Source: Rallus limicola (lineage: Eukaryota; Chordata; Aves; Gruiformes; Rallidae). Taken from it: a stretch of 64,000 bases of DNA. This document shows, in pieces, positions 12,466 through 25,570 of this stretch. Within the stretch, counting starts at the first letter, position 1, and the number at the start of each line of letters is the position of its first letter. The notes below the pieces were generated by a model, which saw only the letters and a list, made by a program, of their open reading frames with translations, was not told where the DNA came from and ran no database searches. Made by a program: the position numbers and the translations under genes. Location: NCBI GenBank assembly GCA_022605955.1, contig JAKCOZ010000008.1, positions 21,949,083 to 22,013,082 on the forward strand. Reading direction: 5' to 3'.

Positions 12466-15400
12466 ACACAAGATAGCAGTTGAAGCATGGAACAATGAGA
12501 AAAAGTAGGGCTCTTCAAGAGCAGATATTGAATGTCAAGCTCAATGAAAGTTAGACTGACTTTTGTATGGCATGTTAATTCTTCCATTGCCCCTTTACCT
12601 CATATTTGCATGCCCCCCTTTGCCCTGCTTCATTATGAAAGCTGTTGAGAACGAGTGACAACTGAGGATTATTGTAACTTCAGCATATAAAAACCCCAGT
12701 CAAAATAGAAAACTAAGTTACAAAGCATATATTAATTAATAATTCATTCTAAAAATCAGAAAGAGCATCTCTGAAGGCTTTTTAATCCAGCCAGTCATTA
12801 CTTGATTTGGTGGTAACATCCAAGCATGTCTAAGGCCAGATAACCCAGGTAAATCTGTAGCTCTCGACTGCCACTATACAAAGACCTTTAAGGAAGTGAC
12901 TGGTTCTTTTGCAGCATTCTGGGAAGCAGCTGATGGATGATATTATATCACAGTGCTGATGTTTAAGTTATTTTCTCTGTGGAGGTGCAAAATTTTGTAA
13001 AAGTTCCTTCTCATTATGTCAGGTTTGACTAGCTAAATATATTAATTCCTCTGAAATACTACAAAGATAGTGTATCATAATTTCATAATTTTTCTTGTTG
13101 TTAAAATAAGTAATAAATAGACAGTCGAGTTTAGGTTTTTCCTTCTGAAGAGATAAGCACACTAACTCAGAAAGCAGTAATTTCTCAGAGAAATTACTAA
13201 AAGCATATATCCAAGCCTATGGAAATTTGAGAAAAATCAACTATTTAAGGCTTTCGCCTCCAATCCTTCAGATCTGTGTGAAAGGAGGCATGAGCCTGAC
13301 CTGTGAAACAAGTAATGAGATGAAACTTGCACATCTCAAAACAAAAAATAATCCAAAGCCCAACCATACAGTGCCAAAAATATCTCCTCATGGACATATA
13401 ATGATCAATCATTCTTCAGTCCCCAGCTTTCTCTCCCCTTTACTGTACACTCAAGAGTCTATTCTTCCTCTATTTGTTGTCTTGGGGTAAAGTCCTGCTG
13501 GACTTCCACTCAGAAATTGGGATAGATCGATTCCAATAGAAGGGAGTCTTGTGTCTAGAATCAGGACCTGAGCCAGCATGAGGAGCTCTTGCAACCAGCA
13601 GCTGCAGCTCATATTCACAACTTATCCTTGGGTCTTGTAATATTACCAATATCATCCTATCTTTCTCTCCTTGCAAAGGTATAAAATAATTGCCAGGCTT
13701 GAAAACCCCTGAGCATCTAGGGGACAGGCAGTTGCAGACAACACACTCCCTGGCATGGCCAACAGGTGCAATGAAGTGGATATAAGCAGGCACATTGCTT
13801 CTGCTGCTATTGCTATCAATCCAGGAAGGTGTGGGGTGGTGAGAGGCAAACACTGCAGTGTTCATAACACAGGATGCCGCAGACCACAGCCTTCAGCTAT
13901 CTTGTTTCACAGAGATAAGGCCACTAGATCCCTCTGCTAGGCTGGCTAATGCCTCTCTCTTGCCAGATCACATTTGCCTGGAGTCTGTATTTACCAGAAG
14001 GCACTGGGCACACAAAGCCTATTACAGACCTTGCAATATGATGTGCTTTGTCACTCACAAAGCATTGCTACTGCCTCTTTTGCAGCAGCCCAACCTTTCT
14101 ACTCAAAATGATAAAGGAAGACATATAGAAAGTATGATCTCACTTTAAATGCATATTCTAATTAGCTGGTACCTGAGCATAGGATTTGAACATTAACACA
14201 ACACTGACTCAGTGAATCCTTACAGCTGTGCAAAGGACTGTCATTTCCAGGTGTGAAACACACCAGGGAAATTTGATTATCATTTTAATTAATACTAGCA
14301 ACTAATATAATGATTAAACCATTTATTTATACAACAAAACATCCATTCAGACAAAGAAATTCCTGCTGGTAACCTTTTCCAACTATGTGTCAGCCGTTCA
14401 TTTTCATTTTGCTGATGTTTCTCTTCTCTCTTTGGTTAACACATTCCTGGTTATGCACTTTATCTCATTTTCCAAGAAGGCCGCTATTTATAAAGAGTCA
14501 CAGCCATTTTCTTCTGGATGGAAATGCTGCCCTCAAGCTGCCATTGTAACCTGAAACAAGGATGCTTCATTGCTTCAGAAAAGACCCTGGGGACTCTTAT
14601 TCATACACATATTTATCTTCTTCATGATGTACGCACAGATTTCCATTGTGAAGAAAAGCTGTGTGATTCCAAAAGGCTGAGCCTTTCATAAAACGAAGGT
14701 TTGTTCAGAATTAAGATAAAACTGCAGCATTTTGGGGAAGAGAAAAGGAATCCTACCAGGAAAGCACTTCAACTACTGTAAGGAACTGGACTAAGTGAGA
14801 ACATGTTTTTTACCGTATACCTTCCTCCTCATTTCATTGCCTTTCGGGTGCCTGTTCCCACCCAGTCCTCTACCTCTGTCCTCTAAAATCTCTTGGGTTT
14901 CGTCTTCATTCTTGACCCTCAGTCATAATCGTATTATTTTCTCACACACTCCCCAGTACGTTCATCTACATCCACCTTTTTAATAGCATTGTTAATGATT
15001 TGAGGGGAGTAAATCACAGTCGAGATAATGGCTGCAAAAATTAATAGACATGATTTTTATGATATAATATACTAGTATACTAATCGAACAGTTAATTGAA
15101 AAGCACTAAATATTTTATTATTCATTTGGTATTCCTTCTCATTTTAGCATTCAAGCTTCTGTTTATTTTTCTTTCTTTAGAACTTTTTAACCAACAGTTT
15201 CATCCTACTCCATCTTTAATAAAAATTGCACCCTACTGGCATCTAATCATAACACAAAAATATTTAAGAAACTGATAATTTTTTGGATACTGCTGCAGAT
15301 TCCATTTCAGAATCTAGAAAGTCTTGCTCTAGAAGGAAGTCCTATTTTTCACTCATTTAAAAAAAATATCAAACTGCTGTCACTCTGAAGCATGCAGACT

Positions 15401-18006
15401 CATGATGACATTCAAGCTTAGAGTCTTAAAGGGACAGAAGACATGCCAGTCCAGCAATATCTCAAAGCCTCTATTTGTCTCCAGCACTGTCCAGCAGCAC
15501 AGAGGGCAATTAAAAGCAAACCCACAATGAGATCTGTCATAAGTCAAGGCTTCTCTTTCCAAAAAGGTCTTCCTAGTTAAAAGCTGTGTTACATGTAAAG
15601 TTATGCAAATGAGTTGCTCTTTTTTCCTGGCAGTGGGTTTTGGGTTTTTTTTAGTTAGAGATTTTACCTTTAGTGTTAGCACTTCTATCACAGTATTAGA
15701 AAAATGCAGGGCATATCCTTTACACAGCCAATGGCTAGCAGCGTAGTACACCAAAAATGATTAATTGAGCTGTTTGGTATTTGTAAATGCACCCAGGGGC
15801 TTGCTTAAGTAACAGACTTGCTTCTTTCATAAATAAACACATTGTTTGAAACAAAATCAGAGTTAATTCTGTTTAGGTTGGGGGGAGGGAGGCAGGGGTA
15901 TTTTTTAAGTTTTCAGCGAGCATAGCTCAAACATATTGTATATACAATTTAGAAGGCAAAGAAAGGGCTGTCACTACTTCAAGTAACCTTGTCTGTAATA
16001 CCACAACCCTGTGATATCCGTGCTTTTACAGTCTTCCTGCAAGGACAGGCCCACAAAGCTTTGTGATGATCTTGTGATAGTTAATATAGTTACACACTTA
16101 CACAGCTAAATTAGTAAACGAGCCATTCAAAGCTTTGTAGAAAGCTCCACATAGTCTGTGATGAAGCTTTTAATGAGATGCCTGCATGCAGTATTTTTCC
16201 ACAGATCCCTGTCTCTCAGCAAATGAATACTTTGGCAGTCTCTTCTCTATATGCTCCACATGACATGTGACCCCAAACATTGACTTTTTCAGTTCTCTGC
16301 AGCCCTCTCTCAAGTTCCTCAATGGAATATAACTGAATTTTTCTTAAAAAGGAAGAAAGAGAACAAAATATTTTATGTGAAACTATTTTCTTATTTTCCT
16401 GAACAGAGAATAAGTGGGAAATAGCTACCAGCACAACATGCAAAACAATTCCCTTTGACATCCTTCAAAGTGCTTAGATCTCAGACCTCTGTGTGCCCAC
16501 AAGCTTCTCCCCTTTAAGGAGAACTATGTCCACCAGCACATGAGCACATAAAGAGGCTCTCCACATTGCTAGGGTCTGTCTCTAGGACATGAGCTGTAGG
16601 TTTTCATGGACCAGCCCTCCATAAACCTGCAGATCTGTTCTGATGTATGCTCAATATACTGCACATGCATGCAAATAATATGAAGATTTTATTGTCACTA
16701 ACATCCTAAAAGATTTCTCAAGTGTATATATCAAAACATAATGAAAACATTATTGCTCTTCATTTGGGCATGGGTATGTGCTTTGCTTTTTCAATACCTT
16801 TCCCCAAGTATATATACAGCCACACATAAGAGATGTGAAAAAAACAGCCCTTACTTTTCAGATGTGCAGAACACCTGCAATTCCTGTAGACATCAGCTGG
16901 AGCTGCTAGGCTCTCAGCACTTCTGAAGCTCTGGCCTTAGTTTATAGACTGCCACAGGCATACTCATTCTTTAATGAGCAGCTAGCATTTTAATGTGATA
17001 AAGGCACAGATGAGGGAAGCAGGAAAAAGGTAGAGAGAGTTAAAGTAAAACTATTCTGAGAACCTATTAATTCTGCTGTTGCCATATGCCCGATCAACCC
17101 TGTGTTTGACATTGCTCAGCTTTACTGATATGCTAGGTAGGTATACTCTGCACATAAAATGTACCCATAACCACCTCTTCCTCTCACATAAAACACTTTG
17201 TTTACCTGCAGGGAAGTGCAGCTTCTTGTAGAGCAAGTCCATACGTGCTTGCACTCACTGTGAGGAGGATAACAAAGGCTAGAAGCCACTGAAAAAGTGG
17301 CCCTTCTGTGGGAGCTGTACATGACCAGAAGCTGTGGAGACAAAAAGTGTACCAGGAAACAGCCAACTAGCTGGTTCCACCACCATAGCCCCTACTCCCT
17401 GCACTGGAAAAAGGTGATGGCCAGTAGCCTACAAAGAGTGAACAATCCTACCTTCTCTGGAAAGATTGCTCTGTGGTCAGCTGTATTACTGCACTTATTT
17501 TCCAACCCCTCAATTAAATCCTTCTTTTCTGATATGCATCTTGAAACATTTTATGACAATATGAAAAGATATTCCATTTGCTCAAAGCTATTGTATACAT
17601 TCAACACCACCTTAGGCAGCCAGTCCTCACCTTTTATTGTCAATACTTCCATTCGTATTCAGTTATATTCACTTTCAAATAACAGAAAATTAACTACATT
17701 GTCTTATATTACTGATACTCAGAAAAAAGGCAATCAGTTCTGTTTCAGACTGAATTATATATTCTATGTGAAAAGCACAGTTTCCTGCTTTTCTGAGAAA
17801 AGCCTGTCTCATTACTACAGCATAAGTTGTGCACTTCTCTAAAGCTGTTGGATTAGTGTTTCACAGACAAGGCAAGAGAGATGCCTTAGTAGTTGCTCCA
17901 GAAGAAGCATCAAACATGTTACACTGTTCTACTTGCCAGTCAAATTTCACTCCAGTTCTAAAGACAAAACAATTTTGATGGTATTCTTAATATTTTGACA
18001 TTTTAG
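12466..18006. other. No gene recognised; one short palindrome
   Basis: The block around 13500-14100 is less AT-rich and has long frames on both strands, but its translations show no domain. A 23-base near-perfect palindrome (AGTAATTTCTC and its complement around one base) lies at 13176-13198. A G-rich patch at 15880-15898 has three GGG tracts. The longest chance frame (17297-17842, plus) has no recognisable feature. Confidence 0.55.
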
Positions 18007-18243
18007 GAAAGACCTAGAAGGACTGGGTGCTACTGTTACGGAAGAGCAGGCCAAGAGATGACTTAAGTCCATTGTGGTGGAACAGAGCAAAGCAAATATT
18101 AACAGACAGGGCAGGATATTTGCTTTTGTGCACAGAGTTTTGAAAGTACTTGTATAGTGAACCTATTTTGTCAGTTTGTATCTGGATAATGCAAAACTGT
18201 ATTTGATAACTTCAATTTTGAACCTACATTATAGCTTAATAAA
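18007..18243 (+). pseudogene. Possible terminal exon or decayed coding fragment with polyadenylation signal
   Basis: After an AG acceptor (18005-18006) a frame reads 17 codons, including DLEGLGATVTEEQAKR, to a TGA at 18059-18061. It then continues in the same frame for 31 more codons to a TAG at 18155-18157. The composition is charged and protein-like, unlike the surrounding AT-driven frames. An AATAAA signal lies at 18238-18243, about 80 bases past the second stop. Two readings fit: a real last exon ending at the TGA with a short 3' UTR, or a relic whose frame acquired a TGA. The upstream frame is closed by a stop just before the acceptor. I recognise no family, and no poly-A tail or flanking duplication proves retroposition. 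Confidence 0.2.
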
Positions 18244-19243
18244 ATCACATCAAGTTATACTGACATCAGCTAATTGGTTTAATTAGTTACAATTGCTGAA
18301 CGTAATCATTACAAGCAGAAGTGCTTCCATTCCTTCTCAAGAAAGAGCCTCCCAGACACAGTCCAATCTTCCAAGCCCATACAAGACAGCCACCTGATAG
18401 ACACAATGCAAGCCTTGGACATAACTAGTCAGTGTTTTGATTTGAACATTGCTTTCCAATAGGTATATCCTCACTGTAGTCCCCCAGGATTAAGCTCTTC
18501 CTTACCCATTTACACTGGGTCAAAGGGCTGCTTTGCATCCTTTGAAGCCACAGAGCTCTCATGACAACTCCACTGACACAAGAACCAAAAGGGTAGGATC
18601 TGTAGGTCTCAGAGCTACCACACATGTCTCTCCCACCTCTAGATCTGGAATGGGCTAGAGTGCAGCCCAAACTCTCCTACCCATGGGTCTGCAAACTGGG
18701 ATCATTTCAGTGCCACATCTCAGCTTCCTGACAGCAATCCACTTTGATTTTTTTTCTTGCTTCTGTGTATCTAACCCTGTTTTTATTTTTGTTACGTTCT
18801 GAGGATGAGTAAACACAAAGAGTATACCCAAAGACAGTAGAATTACTTATTTTTAGAAAGTCACCATTGCTACAGATAAAGTCTTACATATATTTACATG
18901 TATTTAACCATTTAAGAACAGAAGGCTCCCATTCAACTATGTACTGAAAAGATACCATGATGTGCACAATTGGGCTGCTCAAACTGTTTCACCAATGAGT
19001 TCAAAACAAAGACTGTCTGAAATAAAAGGGTGTTGAGGGTTACCACCATCTTTCAGATCCTCTAACACAGCAACACCCCCCTCCCTTGTCAGATATCCAC
19101 AGGCAACTCAAGAAGAATCCAAAATACAAGAAACTTCATATTTTGATTCATGATTGCCCTGAAGGACAATATCATAGGCTGAAGTGACTAAAAGTCATGA
19201 AGATTTGAAAAATAATTTATGTATCACTCTCTTCATTCCATAT
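18244..19243. other. AT-rich DNA, no gene recognised
   Basis: Nothing recognisable apart from the sequence following the AATAAA signal at 18238-18243. Confidence 0.6.
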
Positions 19244-19337
19244 GCTTAAGGGTATGTCAATATAATGCTATAATGCATGATCATAGTTCAGCTTAAGGGT
19301 ATGTCAATATAATGCTATAATACATGATCATAGTTCA
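19244..19337. repeat. Tandem duplication, 47-bp unit x 2
   Basis: The unit at 19244-19290 (beginning GCTTAAGGGTATGTC) is repeated at 19291-19337 with a single G-to-A difference. A short partial third copy (TAATGCTATA) may follow. The near-identity implies a recent duplication. It is AT-rich with no coding content. Confidence 0.95.
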
Positions 19338-19565
19338 GTTAATGCTATAGAACTGCTTTTGCTTTGCTTTTCAGTCACTAATTATACTAATTATGTATTT
19401 ACAGCTTATAAGTGAAGTTTCCCTCCCAAGCATGCTTTTGTTCCCCTTCAGATAGATGTTTTGCTGGTATATATCACTCTTCATCATTGCTTTTGCACAC
19501 CACTCACACTTTGTGAAAGAGATGCAAATATGAACATGAAAATTGAGGATCACAAAACTAAATAA

Positions 19566-19645
19566 AAACCATTAAGAACCATCTTTTTAATACAAAGTGA
19601 CTCTTAAACCATTAAGAACCACCTATTTAATACAAAGTGACTCTT
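19566..19645. repeat. Tandem duplication, 40-bp unit x 2
   Basis: The unit at 19566-19605 (beginning AAACCATTAAGAACC) is repeated at 19606-19645 with two substitutions. It lies only about 230 bases from another, unrelated tandem duplication. Confidence 0.95.
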
Positions 19646-22600
19646 TGACCTCACAAAGACTTATCACTCAGCTGATGAAAAGTCAAAAATAATTTAAGTT
19701 AGGTAAACAGAGGGGCACAAGCTGAAAAATTCCCTCAAGCCACATAAGGAGGCAATAACAGAAATAGGAGTAATGCCCATAAATACTGGCTATTGTGATT
19801 CTTAGCTTTAAGTACAGAGACTGATGTCCTTGATATTAGTGCAAATATCAAAGAGACTAACAACTGTAAGAAGAATTACTCTGACAAAGGACCAGTGGTG
19901 TCAAAGTAATGATATTACAGCAGTGTATCAACAGAAGAACAGCCATATCAAAATCTATCTAATCCCCCATCCTATCTTCTGTTGCAGCCAATAAGGATGC
20001 TTCAGAAGGATTATATATCATATACTGGTATTTCCCCAGAACAGCCTTTCACCTCCTAGTGATCTCTACTTTGGGGATTTTGAGCCAAAGCAGTAAATTT
20101 GTATTTCATATTTTTCTCTACTACTTTTTGAATCATAATGAACTTTTTGCAAGTTCAATACTAAAACTTTGAGGTCAAGAATTCCACTGCTTAGTTTCAT
20201 TTGTGTGAAAAAGGATCCCTTCTGCTTGTTTCAAACTGAACACTCACTTCCTTTAGATTCCTGTTCATATTAGAATATTTAATTTTCTCTCTAATTAGTA
20301 TATAAGAACATATTTCTACAAGGGTAGGTGGTATGATGTTTGTAGTGAAGAATCTGTTTTGGCTTTTACAAAATTTCAATACTTCAAATTTACTGGCTGG
20401 ACCTGAATCAGACCAGGACACTTTTTTAATAGTTTTACCCATGAATGAAACCTTTTTTTATTCTAGGAAATGTCTGCACATTCACCAGAGCTGAGAGATT
20501 TTTGCAGATATAAAGCTCTTTTCAGTGTCTTCAGAGTGAATGTCCTATGATAATTTTCCACCTCAGAATGATTTCAGAGGGGGAGGAGAAGCAAACAAAA
20601 ATAATTAAAAGTCCTTTCCAAGCCAGGAGATGTTTACATTTGTCTTCCATTACTGAAAGCTGTTACACTGGAGTAATGTTTTCAGATTTGTGAACTGATT
20701 CATCTGAAATCAGAAACACTTTATACAAGTGGCACCAGGAAGATCCTACATCTCCAGGACAGAGAACAAAACATTGTGTTCCTTTGCTGTAAAACACAAT
20801 TCATTAACAAAATGCTTTTCTCTCCTCACATTATGGTGAGGTCTCTGAAAAAACTAGCTTCTACTGGCTACTTCTAGTTTCTCAATTAACTTAAACTACA
20901 GGGACCTGTGCTGCAGAGTCGCTATCCTCCAGAAAGATTTCTGGAGGCCTTCGATGTAGTGGAATTTCCACTTTTACCACTGCGCTTTTAAAAAGTGTTC
21001 TGGCTAATTAAGTACCTGCAAAGCCTGCTTGTGATTGCATAATTAAGTATTTTTACAGTACTCATTTACACAATCAGACACTGCTTTTTTTATAGACTCT
21101 CTGGCTTAACACAATTGTACATAGTATTTTAGAAATAAATCATAGTGCAAGTTGCTATTACAGTTTAAAAGTAGGTCTCCAATTCACATAGGTTTATCTG
21201 AGCTTGCTTCAAGCTACCTAATAAGACTACTAATAGCCCCATGGCATCACAGCAGCTGCAGCAACATGAGTTAACTGAGAGTTACTACAGGCAAGCTATC
21301 ACATATTTACTCATGGCCAAGGAAGGTTTCATGGCCAAGATTGAACTTTTTTCCCATATAACTGAATGAAAATTGCCTTCCAAGGAATGCTACAGGCATT
21401 AAAACTGAACCCTATGGTAGGTACTACAGATAACCAGATTAAGAAATAAATGAAATCTGTAGAAGCTATCAGTTTGGTTTTAAATAAGAATTGGATTTCA
21501 GTAAATATTTTTTGGGGGATATAAGGGGAGGAAGAAGAGGTGAGTAATGGTTTTAGATTACGGTTTCCTTTTTCATCTTCACTTTTAACGCTATGACATT
21601 TGCCCCAGAGACAGTACTCCAGTTTGTGTTGCTGTACCTGGGAACTACATACCCCAGAGAGCAGTTGTTTCATGAAAAAGTTTTTATAATATGTCCATGG
21701 TAGTTAATGTGAACAAAATACTAGGTCCTAATAGAAAAATATCGTTATTATTGCCACACAAGTCATTCATCGCTCCACTAGAAGGGAGTTTCCCAAGAAG
21801 TCACTCCAGAAACATCAGTAGAAAAATACATACATACATATGTATACATATGAAGTTTGGGTTTTTTAAAGCCTTATCACTGAATGTGGTTTAATAATGG
21901 AACTTGCTGCTAAATTAAAGCCTCAAGGCCTCTTATGTCTCTTTCAAAATGTTTTTAATGCATTTTACTTTTCAGTAGATCACTACAACACCATGCAAAT
22001 AAAACTGATTAATACGAATTCAGTGAGGAGAGAGAGACATTTACCATAAAACCAGGAATGCTTTGAGCTCTGTAGAGATTCCTTTCTGCCACACACAGCT
22101 TGGCTGGAAACATTCCACCAGTCCCACAATGCACATGTTTTCAATTACAAACTACAGATTTTATCAGAGTTTAAGTTAATTATTTTATACCTCTTGAGAT
22201 GAAAGCAGTTCATGTTTAAAAACAAATATACATATCTTCCTATTTTAAAGCAAAAATATTTTTGCTTCCCAAAAATGGTCTGTGAAGCCTTTGGAATGAT
22301 TTTTTTAATGTCACTGTGATATGGAAGCTATTCCTCTCTGGTGGCTTACCTCTTGAGTTATCAAGCCTTCACAGCATAATGACATCAAAATTACATCTCA
22401 TGGCAGTCTATTATGCTCTTGTTATTTAGAGGCTTTTTAGAAAAAACCCAACCTCCACTAGCTTTTGTAAAAATGACCCAGTATGCATTTTCTACCCACT
22501 GCTGTTTTTCAATGTCCAAACTGTATCAAAGTAAAACAACCCCAAGGAAATGAAGCAGTTTCTGTCAACATCCCCAATGTGCCATATGAAGTATACATCC

Positions 22601-24405
22601 AGTATAATCCTTGAGATTTATATGTTAATAACATCAGCTTGTATTTAATAAGTAAATCATATATACTGTTTTATAAAATGAAAGGGATCATCACTTAGCA
22701 CAGATAAATCTCTAAAATATGTTACTAAACTTTATGCCAAACCCAAAATTATAACAGGGTGGAAATGTTTTTTCAAAGGTCAGTATTAATACATGTAACA
22801 CCAAGTCCAACAAGTCAATTTTTTGTCTCTTTTCTGAGAGTACACGTACACCATGACATCACACTATTTAAAACTAGTCAAGGGAAAATTTGTTCAGCAA
22901 TATTTTTTACAAACTGCACAAACGCCAGAAAATATGAGCAGCAAGAATTAGTGAGGACTCTACTTCCATTGCCAAAACCTATTTACTTCAAGGCCATTTG
23001 GAAAATAAAATTATCATGTTTTTGAAGTAGAAAATACTGGAGTTCTGTAAAATGGGAAAAAAACCCCAAACTCAACAACTGACTGGGGTTCTATTTTCTT
23101 CTCATCAGGGAATTGCCACACAGCTGCAGGCAAGTTCACACTGCACACCACCACATCAGCTTATCCTTCCTATTTCAAAGACTGATAATGTTTGCTGATC
23201 TAATTTAGTAAAGCACTGGGGATTTATATTAAGAAAAAAGTTTAGCATGAGGGTAAAACAGACAGTAAATATCCTAAAGCAAAGGAATGACTCATCAGCA
23301 ATGAGATAATTTGTAGCAAACACTTATTATTTTAGCTAATTTGTTGCAGAGAAGAATAAAACCATAACAAATATTATTTGGCCAAAATAGAACTGAACAC
23401 AAAGAGCATTTTGAAATAATTTCTGCCCTTCTAGTTTCATCCTAATTGTCATGTAAATTAGGAGAGCTAATATTACCCCAGCTGGGAAAGTAAAAGGCTT
23501 CTTTTATTTCTTGAGTGACCCTCAGAAAAGTCTTCCCCACCTGATTAACTAACATTGTGTTTGTTTTGTGGACAATAAAATGTAAAAAGTTTTCCTTTTC
23601 CTGTCAGCAAATGATGAATACATGTGGAACACATTATTTAATACCACTAGACCACCAGGGAAGAAGATTTAGGTGAGCAGCAGCAGAGCTGTACCATTTA
23701 TTTTTATTACCATGCATTAAAAATTACGTTTACAGATAATTGTTTTTCTCCCTCCAATAAACCAAGATAAAAAATCAAGGAGAATATTTAATAATACCAG
23801 ACCACCAGGGAGGAATTTTTAAATTTGATTTTTTGTTTTTTATTGACAAACTACATTCTTTTTCTTTCTTTTCTTCTAAATTTCCAATTATTTTAAACTG
23901 CAATTTGTGGAGAGAAATTTTGAAAATAGAATGACAAAGTAAATTTTCAGCTGGAGGAGTTTCACACAGATTAAGCTGTCCCTTTATAAGGGTAATTAGC
24001 TAATCAAATAGTCCCTCAACACCAGCAGTTTTATAACACCTGTGTGGCTGCACACATGTTATATAATGTTTTGCAGATGTACTCCCTCAAAGGTCTGGTC
24101 ACAGAGCTCTATTTCCTAGTAGTCTGTCACTCAAGACCTACTGTACTCTGATACTACTGCTATCTGTTTCTGTGGGAGTGTTACTGTGTAAAGAGGTGTT
24201 GAACTTACTTCACTTTCCTGCCAGGAAAATTAGAGGGGTTTACATAAAAATGCAAATTCAAGTCCAATTTGAAACCAAAGGATTGTGAGAAAGGTCATTC
24301 ACTTCTGTGACGCTTCTGGTGCTAGGAAACCCCCAAAATATTGGAAACATAAGTAGTTGGTTTGCTTATGCAAGAGCTCCAGAAGATTTATCTATATAAG
24401 GAATT
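19646..24405. other. No gene recognised; small palindromes and a dispersed local repeat
   Basis: Contains a 22-base palindrome at 20926-20947 (CCTCCAGAAA and its complement), a 20-base AT-rich palindrome at 22248-22267, and a CATA-rich microsatellite with a 16-base palindrome (21826-21852). Two similar segments sharing AGACCACCAGGGA with similar flanks lie at about 23633-23670 and 23784-23820. No coding-like sequence recognised. Confidence 0.6.
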
Positions 24406-24514
24406 TGGGGCCAAATTCTCAAGTCAATGCTCATTAGTTAGACAAAGCTGATGCAGGCTTCAAAGTTAGCAGTGATTTTGCCTAAGTAAAAACAGCAAGC
24501 TCATCAGGATCTGA
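24406..24514. repeat. Ancient amniote interspersed repeat fragment
   Basis: The segment opens with GGGGCCAAATTCTC and later has GATTTTGCCTAAGTAAAAAC and ATCAGGATCTGA. This order of words is typical of an old, palindromic, probably DNA-transposon-derived repeat that is common in turtles, crocodilians and birds (GGCCAAATTCT ends; TTTTGCCTGAGTAAGGACTG interior). I do not assign a family name. The match is from memory and is divergent. Confidence 0.4.
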
Positions 24515-25510
24515 TAAACATCTGAATGCCTCTGATTTACAAAAAGAAAAAGAAATTAAGCCACTGAATGTTTAGCTGTTTGTCTGCTACAGTATGAAAG
24601 GAACCAGATGTTAGGAGTCTATGCTATTATGCAGTGCTGGTCAGGTTCACACTATTTTCTATTTGAAGAAAACAAACAATTCCACATGCACTGCAGGGCC
24701 ATAAAAACATGCAGTGACACATGAATGTGCAGTGAACTTTTTCAAGTGCGCACTGACTTTTTGAAATAGAAATGTTGGCTGCTCAGCAACAACCCACAGC
24801 CACTGCTGGGATCTGCATTTGCTAGTTCACAAAGTGACTAGAGAGGGGTTTTCACTGTATATACACACACCTTTAAAAAGAAAGAAATATGCCTAGAGGA
24901 CAACATTTGCTACGTACGTTTTCAGTTTTATCCTGATTGGTTTATCATCACTACGCACACAAACCAACCTTTAGCTTAAATGAGAACTACCCACTATCTA
25001 GAGAGAGCTTACTGACCTTCCTGTGTTGCTCATACATAACCAGAAGACTCAAACAACAAAGCAGGAACATCCTTCGGCAATGTACTGCTTACCCTGTTTG
25101 CATCTAACAAGAGAAGAGACAATCTGCTTTCACAGCCAAACACTCCTGCCATTGCTGCCTTGGACCATATGACAACAGGTTTATCTGTTCCTCTCATTCT
25201 CCAGAGCTCTACAGACTCCAGAAGTCTTCACCCCCACCAACAACCTTCTAAAATTCTCCCTCTGAAACCCTACTGACCAATATCTGCTTTCAGAACCCCA
25301 GCAGCTGAACTTCCCTTTCTCCTAACAGCCTTAACCTCAAACCCTCACCTCCATTCTCTCCCTCTACAGAAGCCTGTACCAGAGTAAAATTTATTTTTTC
25401 CTTCATTGTTGGTACCATTGAGCAGTCAAACTAAAGCTCATTGAAAGCACTTGAAACTCTCCCAGAAAGTTTAGGGAGGGTTGCTTTTTCTTTATTAGAG
25501 CTTTGGCTTT

Positions 25511-25570
25511 GATTCTAACCTTCCTATATTGGGAAAGTCACTAAATTTGTGCCTTTATTCTGTTTTGAGA
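25511..25570 (+). repeat. MIR-like SINE core fragment
   Basis: TAACCTTCC, then TTGGGAAAGTCACTAAATT, then GTGCCTTTATTCTGTTTT follow the order of the conserved MIR segment (CCTTGGGCAAGTCACTTAAC, then TGTGCCTCAGTTTC). MIRs are ancient tRNA-derived SINEs that survive as short divergent pieces in birds. The 3' part (CATCTGTAAAATGGG-like) is not preserved here. Confidence 0.35.

Noticed and set aside
13470..13865. 131-codon minus-strand frame in a less AT-rich block
   Set aside because: No recognisable domain, and overlapping frames on both strands are equally long, which is typical of chance in such composition.
17297..17842. 181-codon plus-strand open frame, the longest in the window
   Set aside because: Composition follows local base content, no domain, signal or membrane pattern is convincing, and no promoter or splice context is seen. 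One such frame is unremarkable among the many frames in 64 kb.
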